A stretch of 64,000 bases of DNA from an uncultured bacterium (GTDB taxonomy: Bacteria > Actinomycetota > Coriobacteriia > Coriobacteriales > Coriobacteriaceae), in the NCBI GenBank assembly GCA_905215385.1, contig CAJMPY010000009.1, forward strand, positions 1 through 64,000, in the 5' to 3' direction. The notes beneath the pieces were generated by a model. That model saw nothing but the letters and a program-made list of their open reading frames with translations. It did not search any database and was not told where the DNA came from. Of the stretch, positions 59,007 to 64,000 are shown piece by piece. A program made the translations under genes and the position numbers. Positions within the stretch are counted from its first letter, which is position 1. Every line of letters starts with the position of its first letter.

Positions 59007-59820
59007 CTGGCTTGCGGTCGAGCAGCGTTACGAGCCCGCGGGGGCTCGACATCGTGTGATGCAAAAGAACGTCCTGCATCTGGCGAGCCTGCTTGAGCGG
59101 GTTCGCCTGGGTGGAGGCGCGCACGAGGGCGGGTCGATGGTCGACCGCGCCCTTTCTTGCGTTTCGGCTCCGGTGCGCCTGGTGGGGATGTTCGTCTGCG
59201 TTCTGTGCGTGTGCCTGACGCAGAGCCCGCTATACCTGATACTAATGGCGGCGATCGCGTTGGTGCTGGTCGCGGTGCGCCCTGTACGCGGGCTGCGCGC
59301 TACCTTTGTGCCGGCGTTGGCTGCCGCGGGGTTTGCCGTGGTTTTGGCGCTGCCTGCCCTGCTGCTGGGTGCTTCCGCCACGGGCGCTATGCTCAAGATT
59401 GCACTCAAGACCTTCATTAATGTGTCGCTGGTGCTGGGCGTTTCGTGGACCCTCACGTGGAGCCGCATGTCGGCGGCGCTCAAGATGTTGCATCTACCCG
59501 ACGAAGTTATCTTTACGTTTGATATGGCGCTCAAGCACATCGAGGTGCTGGGTCGCACGGCGCACAATCTGTGCGAATCGGTCATGCTACGCAGCGTTGG
59601 CCGTGCGCCTGAGGGATTTTCGCGTACCGATTCGATCGCGGGTATCATGGGCATGACGTTTATCAAGGCGATGGAATGCAGCCGCGCAATGGACGAGGCC
59701 ATGCTTTGTCGTGGCTTTGCCGGTGCGTATCCGACTCCCGCGCGGAGCGGCTTTGGCTGGCGCGATGCGGTCTATGCGGCCGGCGTGGCGCTGCTGGCAG
59801 TGTTGTGCGCCGTGCTGTAG
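58984..59820 (+). CDS. cbiQ: ECF transporter transmembrane coupling protein (CbiQ/NikQ type)
   Basis: A 278-residue membrane protein with about five helices. The coupling motif region has SRAMDEAMLCRGF (AxxxRG-like), which contacts the ATPase. Its start lies inside the last codons of the cbiM gene (23-base overlap). The ATG at 58984 fits AAGGAAAG better than GTG 58978. It joins the substrate protein to the ATPase at 59865. Confidence 0.9.
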   Translation: MAIAELPSWLAVEQRYEPAGARHRVMQKNVLHLASLLERVRLGGGAHEGGSMVDRALSCVSAPVRLVGMFVCVLCVCLTQSPLYLILMAAIALVLVAVRPVRGLRATFVPALAAAGFAVVLALPALLLGASATGAMLKIALKTFINVSLVLGVSWTLTWSRMSAALKMLHLPDEVIFTFDMALKHIEVLGRTAHNLCESVMLRSVGRAPEGFSRTDSIAGIMGMTFIKAMECSRAMDEAMLCRGFAGAYPTPARSGFGWRDAVYAAGVALLAVLCAVL

Positions 59821-59864
59821 CGCGGGCGGCTGAGCCGTCGATGTGGATAGGGAAGGGCGACGTT

Positions 59865-60635
59865 TTGGCAAACGATACGAATGGCGTGATGGGCGCAAGC
59901 GGTGCTACTGGCGCCAAGAGCGTGCCGCTCATCGAGTTTCGCGACGTGGTGTTCTCCTATGCGGGGCATACGGTTGTCGATGGTGTGTCGCTGCAGGTCG
60001 ATCGTGGTGAACTCGTTGCCCTACTCGGTCCCAACGGCTGCGGTAAGACGACGATTATGCGCCTTATTAACGGCCTTGAACTCGCGGACGCAGGGATATA
60101 CCTGTTTGGCGGGCACGTGATCGATGCGGCGTTTCTAAGGGATTCCGCGGCCGCTCAGCGGTTCCATCAGCGCGTGGGCTTTGTGTTCCAGAATGCCGAC
60201 GCCCAGCTGTTCTGCGCTACGGTGGGCGAGGAAGTTGCTTTTGGCCCCGCGCAGATGGGGCTGCCGACAGACGAGCTCGAGCGCCGCGTCCGCGATGCCA
60301 TGGAGCTGTTCCAGGTTGCCGATCTGGTCGATGCCTCGCCCTATCAGCTTTCGGGCGGGCAAAAGAAGCGCGTGGCGCTGGCTGCGATCGTGTCGATGAA
60401 CCCCGATATCTTGGTGCTCGACGAGCCCACCAACGGTCTCGATGAGGACTCGTGCGACATCGTAGTCAACTTTTTGCTGGCCTACGTTGCTGCCGGTAAG
60501 ACGGTTTTGATGAGTACGCACCATCAAGATTTGGTGCGCCGCTTGGGGGCCCGTGCCATCTATATCGATCGATATCACCATGTGGTCGAGGCGCCTTCGC
60601 CGTCGTATGGAACCGAGAGCGGTGCTGCGGAATAG
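59865..60635 (+). CDS. cbiO: ECF transporter ATP-binding protein (CbiO/NikO type)
   Basis: A 256-residue ABC ATPase. It has Walker A GPNGCGKTT, the Q-loop in VFQNADAQLF, signature LSGGQKKRVALA, Walker B ILVLDEPTNGLDED and the H-loop STHHQD. GQKKRV and FQNADAQLF are typical of the EcfA/CbiO group. A TTG start at 59865 with GGGAAGGG upstream is preferred; ATG 59841 would add eight residues and lacks a ribosome binding site. It is the last gene of the transporter operon. Confidence 0.92.
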   Translation: MANDTNGVMGASGATGAKSVPLIEFRDVVFSYAGHTVVDGVSLQVDRGELVALLGPNGCGKTTIMRLINGLELADAGIYLFGGHVIDAAFLRDSAAAQRFHQRVGFVFQNADAQLFCATVGEEVAFGPAQMGLPTDELERRVRDAMELFQVADLVDASPYQLSGGQKKRVALAAIVSMNPDILVLDEPTNGLDEDSCDIVVNFLLAYVAAGKTVLMSTHHQDLVRRLGARAIYIDRYHHVVEAPSPSYGTESGAAE

Positions 60636-60715
60636 TTGCTGCGTAGGGGATGCGTAGCCGCCCGCGCGGCTTTGCCGTGATGGTATAGTTATCCAGGTTT
60701 TTTATGGGGGTGGCT

Positions 60716-61564
60716 ATGCCAAGCTGGAACATTCATATCGCTCAGACGGAGCGTTTGCTGGAGCGCACCAGTGCGCTTGCCGATAGCGTGCGTGATCGCA
60801 ATGCCTTTTTGTTTGGTTGCGTGGTTCCGGACATTTTTGTGGGCTATATGGTTCCCGGCATTGCCGATCCCATCCCGTACCGCATTACGCACTTTGCCAA
60901 GCCCGAGCCTATCCCTAAGCCTCGTGAGCATGAGTTCTGGGATACCTATGTGGCACCGTTGCTTAAAGGCGCACCCGCGGGCGAACCTGCTGAGGCTACC
61001 TCGATTGTCGAGGAGCGCGAGCGACTGAACCGCGTGCACTATCCTCAGCGCTACAGGGATGCCGAGCCGGTTGTCGGTCCCGGCGCCTGTGAGTTCTCGC
61101 TTGCGTCCGAAGATGTGGCGCAGTCGCTGCTCGATTTAACGCTGGGCGTCTGGTCGCATCTGGTGGCCGACACGGTATGGAACACGCGTGTGAACCAGTA
61201 TCTGGAAGCGCACGGCGGCAAGCCGTGCGAGGAATTCCGCATTAAAAAGCAAGGCGACTTTGACTGGTTTGGCAAGACGCTGGGCATCGTTTCCATTCCG
61301 CGTGCGACCGATCGCCTCTATACCGCTGCGACGCGTTTTGGGCAGTATCCCATCCATAAAGAATATGTGCTCAAGACTATCGGCGTCATGCACGAGATTG
61401 TACGCGAAAACCCCGGCGAGCCCGATCATCCGCCGTATCGCCTGCTAACCGAGGAGTTTTTCGATGCAACGTTTACCGAGGTCATCGAGCTAACCGAGGC
61501 GGGATTTGCGGTTCGCGTTGCTGCTTCTGACGTTCCCGCAGTCCCCCTGATCGCTAGCTGCTAG
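60716..61564 (+). CDS. Zinc-dependent phospholipase-C-like protein
   Basis: A 282-residue soluble protein. The N-terminus PSWNIHIAQTERLLE, the segment FLFGCVVPDIFVGYM and LGVWSHLVADTVWN resemble the zinc-dependent phospholipase C/S1-P1 nuclease fold, with His and Asp residues at metal positions. No signal peptide is seen, so a cytoplasmic role is likely, and many bacterial members are uncharacterised. The ATG at 60716 follows a GGGGGTGG stretch; ATG 60704 is less likely. Its stop overlaps the convergent gene's stop. Confidence 0.7.
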   Translation: MPSWNIHIAQTERLLERTSALADSVRDRNAFLFGCVVPDIFVGYMVPGIADPIPYRITHFAKPEPIPKPREHEFWDTYVAPLLKGAPAGEPAEATSIVEERERLNRVHYPQRYRDAEPVVGPGACEFSLASEDVAQSLLDLTLGVWSHLVADTVWNTRVNQYLEAHGGKPCEEFRIKKQGDFDWFGKTLGIVSIPRATDRLYTAATRFGQYPIHKEYVLKTIGVMHEIVRENPGEPDHPPYRLLTEEFFDATFTEVIELTEAGFAVRVAASDVPAVPLIASC

Positions 61565-62634
61565 CTGGCCGGCTTGACGGCGAACAGCTCATCCCAATCG
61601 ACCAATAGCTCCCGCCGCAGGGCATCTTCGGTGGTGCGTTCCTGATCGGTCTTTGGGATGTAGGGGAGCCCTGCCTTTTTATGGATGAGTTCGGCGATGT
61701 TGTTAAAGCTCTTCGTGTCTTTGATTTGCTCATAGGTTATCTGGATAACGTCATAGCCCATGCTTGTGAGGGCGGTGGTGCGCTCGGCATCGGAGAGACT
61801 TGCGGCTTCGCCATCGTGGGCGGAGCGGCCTTGGCATTCCAAGATGACGCCCATGCTGTCGGTGTTGCTCTCGATGAGGATATCGGCGTAGCAGCAGGTT
61901 TTGTCATACAGTGAGCGCGCGGCGTCGCTGAGTGGGATGCGCACGTTGTTTGCGATGTTGATACCCATGCCGCCCTCGTTGCGGGGGAGCGAGACAAGTA
62001 TGGAGGTCTGTACTTCGAAGGGCGAGGCGGTCTGCCCCGTCATGTGCTCGGCCGCCCAGCGCAGTTGTTTAACGCCGCGCAGGCCTGCAGCCTGCTTGGC
62101 GAACGCGGCGATATCCGCCGCGCTGAGGAGCGGCGGGCGCTTCCACAAATTGGTGTCATTGCCCTTGGTGTCGACAACACGCTCCCAACCGCAGTTGGGT
62201 GGAATGAGCTTAAGCGAAATGGCTTCATCGAGTTGTTGTTGCGTTCGCTCGCAGGGCTTAAACACTGCAAAGGAGCCGCACATCTCGTGGCAAGCCATGA
62301 GTAACTGGTTGCGTGAGACCTGCGTAGCAAGGCTGAGCAGCGTAAACTCGGGCGACGTGACATCAAATCCATGTTCAGTTTGCCTAAACGACCCGGGAGG
62401 CGGCTCTTGGGTCAGGAGGTGCGATTTAAACAGGCTTCGCGACCCGGATTGTACTCGAGTGAATACAAGCCTGTGAAGCGGTGCGTGAAGCAGGTCTTTT
62501 ACAACTGCATGACTTCCGAGGCCGCAACATCTGCGATCCATATTGCCAAGGCTAATGGCGGGGTAAAGCCCTAATACCTGCGGCGGGATACGGTGATAGT
62601 AAAAAGCGGATTGACCGCATAGCGTCAGGTCCAT
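61561..62634 (-). CDS. Unknown protein with nuclease-like C-terminal domain
   Basis: A 357-residue protein. The N-terminal half (MDLTLCGQSAFYYHRIPPQV; LLSLATQVSRNQLLMACHEM) resembles a group of coriobacterial proteins of unknown role that look like AbiEi-type or promoterless phage-defence proteins; this is uncertain. The C-terminal part has YADILIESN and ILECQGRSAHDGE, a D...ExQ pattern seen in Vsr/DUF559-like PD-(D/E)xK nucleases. The ATG at 62634 follows CAGGAG. The last codons overlap the convergent gene at 60716 by four bases. It could be a defence or repair nuclease. Confidence 0.6.
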   Translation of the reverse strand: MDLTLCGQSAFYYHRIPPQVLGLYPAISLGNMDRRCCGLGSHAVVKDLLHAPLHRLVFTRVQSGSRSLFKSHLLTQEPPPGSFRQTEHGFDVTSPEFTLLSLATQVSRNQLLMACHEMCGSFAVFKPCERTQQQLDEAISLKLIPPNCGWERVVDTKGNDTNLWKRPPLLSAADIAAFAKQAAGLRGVKQLRWAAEHMTGQTASPFEVQTSILVSLPRNEGGMGINIANNVRIPLSDAARSLYDKTCCYADILIESNTDSMGVILECQGRSAHDGEAASLSDAERTTALTSMGYDVIQITYEQIKDTKSFNNIAELIHKKAGLPYIPKTDQERTTEDALRRELLVDWDELFAVKPAS

Positions 62635-62685
62635 GATACGCTCCTGGTCGAAATGTGCTTTTGGACCGTGCGATGCCAGCGTCAA

Positions 62686-62813
62686 TTCGGAAGTATGCGG
62701 CAAAATCTGAACCCTGTGAGCAGACCTGGCTTTTGAGGCCAGTTTATCAGGCATTTTGGTGCGAAAAAACGGGGTGTGCTCGGAGGTCTCAGAATTTGCC
62801 GCATACTTCCGAA
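62686..62813. repeat. Long nested palindrome, copy P4
   Basis: TTCGGAAGTATGCGGCAAA at 62686-62704 is perfectly complemented at 62795-62813. TCTGA/TCAGA extends the stem. Inside are a CTGGC/GCCAG stem and GTGTGCTCGG, the latter shared with P1. It lies upstream of the minus-strand gene at 61561. Confidence 0.85.
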
Positions 62814-62991
62814 AACGCGGTCGATCTGGCTCTTGCTAAAACGATTTAGCAGCGTCGGGTAAGGTGTGGTTTCGCCATCGGGCGAACACTTTTAGCGCTT
62901 GGGACTTTATTTTTGGGCCTCGAAAGGTGGATTTCGCGCTTTTGGTAAAGAAATGGGTGCGTGTTTTGCCGTGTGCCGGCATTGACACAGA

Positions 62992-63028
62992 AAAAGGGCC
63001 CGGAAGGCGAAGCCTTCCGGGCCCTTTT
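62992..63028 (-). terminator. Terminator of pyk
   Basis: GGGCCCGGAAGGC pairs with its complement around a four-base loop; on the minus strand a T-run follows. It lies 28 bases after the pyk stop. Confidence 0.92.
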
Positions 63029-63056
63029 GCAATGCAAGCGTGCTTGCAAGTGCGAT

Positions 63057-64000
63057 TTAGCGCACCTGAGCGACGTAAGCGACGTTGGTCGAGGAGACCT
63101 TGTCCTCGAGCTGAACACTCATGCGGGGATCGCCGGCGGTAGCGACGGTCAGATCGCCGGCCTCGACGTAGCCGAGCTCCTTAGCGGTCTCGATCGCCTT
63201 GACGATCGTGCCGTTGACGGTGCCCTGGGTAATCTCGGCCTGGTGCGGGATAACGCCCCAGTACATGATCATCTGCTGGACGGCCCACTCGTGGCGGGAG
63301 AACGCGCAGATCGGCATGTTGGGACGGAAGTGCGAGATCAGGCGAGCGGTACGACCGGTGGTCGTCGGCACGGTGATGCACTTGGCGCCAACGGTGGTAG
63401 CCATGTTCACAGCGGACATACCCACAACGTTGTTGACGACGCGGGTGCCGTGAGCATCGGCCGGAACCTCGAGCGGAGCGTGGGCCGGGAGGTACTTCTC
63501 GGTCTCGAGAGCAATGCTGGCCTGCATCTTGACGGCCTCGACCGGGTACTTACCGGCAGCGGACTCGCCAGAGAGCATAACGGCGTCGGTGCCGTCGTAG
63601 ATGGCGTTAGCAACGTCGGCAACCTCGGCGCGCGTCGGGCGCGGGTTCTGCTGCATGGAGTCGAGCATCTGCGTAGCAGTGATGACGGGCTTGTAGGCCG
63701 CGTTGCACTTGGCGATGATCTCCTTCTGGATGTGGGGAACGAGCTCGGGCTTGATCTCGATGCCCAGGTCGCCACGGGCGACCATGATGCCGTCGGAAGC
63801 CTCGAGGATCTCGTCGAAGTTCTCGACGCCCAGGGCGCACTCGATCTTCGGGAAGATCGTCACGTGCTCGCCGCCGTTCTCGCGGCAAAGCTTGCGGATG
63901 CCACGGACGGACTCGCCGTCACGGATGAAGGAAGCGGCGATGTAGTCGATGTTCTCGGTCAGGCCAAAGAGGATGTCCTGACGATCGCGCTCGGTGATGG
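63057..64000 (-). CDS. pyk: Pyruvate kinase (C-terminal part, runs off the window)
   Basis: The last 313 or so residues of pyruvate kinase; the gene continues beyond position 64000. It has the end of the catalytic barrel, IFPKIECALGVENFDEIL, GIMVARGDLGIE and KPVITATQMLDSM, then AVMLSGESAAGKYPVEAV and the C-terminal allosteric domain (CITVPTTTGRTARLISHFRP). GTVNGTIVKAIETAKEL is the nucleotide or effector side. It converts PEP and ADP to pyruvate and ATP. Codon bias is strong, as expected for a glycolytic gene. Confidence 0.97.
   Translation of the reverse strand, partial: ITERDRQDILFGLTENIDYIAASFIRDGESVRGIRKLCRENGGEHVTIFPKIECALGVENFDEILEASDGIMVARGDLGIEIKPELVPHIQKEIIAKCNAAYKPVITATQMLDSMQQNPRPTRAEVADVANAIYDGTDAVMLSGESAAGKYPVEAVKMQASIALETEKYLPAHAPLEVPADAHGTRVVNNVVGMSAVNMATTVGAKCITVPTTTGRTARLISHFRPNMPICAFSRHEWAVQQMIMYWGVIPHQAEITQGTVNGTIVKAIETAKELGYVEAGDLTVATAGDPRMSVQLEDKVSSTNVAYVAQVR

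Overview
The window reads as a chromosome segment of a high-GC, Gram-positive gut anaerobe of the Coriobacteriia. Collinsella is my best guess, from GC-rich codon use, several mannose-family PTS systems, rubrerythrin and a T-box leader; I could not test this by alignment. I see no rRNA, integrase, transposase gene or CRISPR array. There is one tRNA (tRNA-Val, GAC). Long open frames opposite the real genes are common here and come from codon bias.

Layout. 0.4-14.5 kb is mostly housekeeping: an Rrf2 regulator with three spaced cysteines, a MutY-like glycosylase without its Fe-S cysteines, rubrerythrin, RmuC, an ABC exporter, endonuclease III, Mfd, a PAP2 phosphatase, threonine aldolase and a GNAT acetyltransferase. 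15-29.6 kb is a sugar-amine island: GntR regulators, three SIS-domain proteins of the FrlB/FraB/GfrE deglycase type, a PTS EIIAB-EIIC-EIID operon, a DMT-family transporter, a HAD phosphatase and a YitT protein, with recQ inside it. 29.9-36.8 kb holds a lactate-dehydrogenase-like enzyme, metA, 5-formyl-THF cyclo-ligase, a HicAB pair and a large M16 protease. 37.3-42.1 kb is a second sugar-amine locus (GntR, EIIA, EIIB, SIS, EIIC, EIID). 42.5-46.5 kb is accessory: an AlbA_2-type ATP-binding regulator behind a dense array of GAGAGATA repeats, and small unknown genes. 46.8-64 kb has a second DMT transporter, a DUF4012 envelope protein, glmM, an M32 carboxypeptidase, a T-box-led pheS-pheT pair, a CbiM/CbiQ/CbiO-type metal transporter behind a NikR-like operator, a phospholipase-C-like protein, a nuclease-like unknown and the 3' part of pyk.

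How the parts work together. The two PTS loci look built to import and phosphorylate glycated amines (Amadori-type compounds or related amino sugars). The four SIS enzymes keep a Glu...His pair 16 residues apart, as in GlmS and FraB, and would split the phosphorylated substrate. Three operator vocabularies can be read: TGTAT..AAC.TGTATGC (15.8-16.0 kb), ATAGAACAACATAGAAC (28.45-28.53 kb) and ACGTTATA. The last occurs before the DMT transporter, the first PTS operon, a GntR gene and the SIS gene of the second locus, which suggests one regulon joining both loci.

The intergenic DNA is unusually rich in palindromes. A composite hairpin element occurs in three full copies, one rearranged copy and one fragment, and its arms change in compensating pairs. 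Four 120-175 bp nested palindromes, four GGGACAGG-type units and several single long hairpins are also present. These repeat families and the ACGTTATA regulon are the most novel features I can support.
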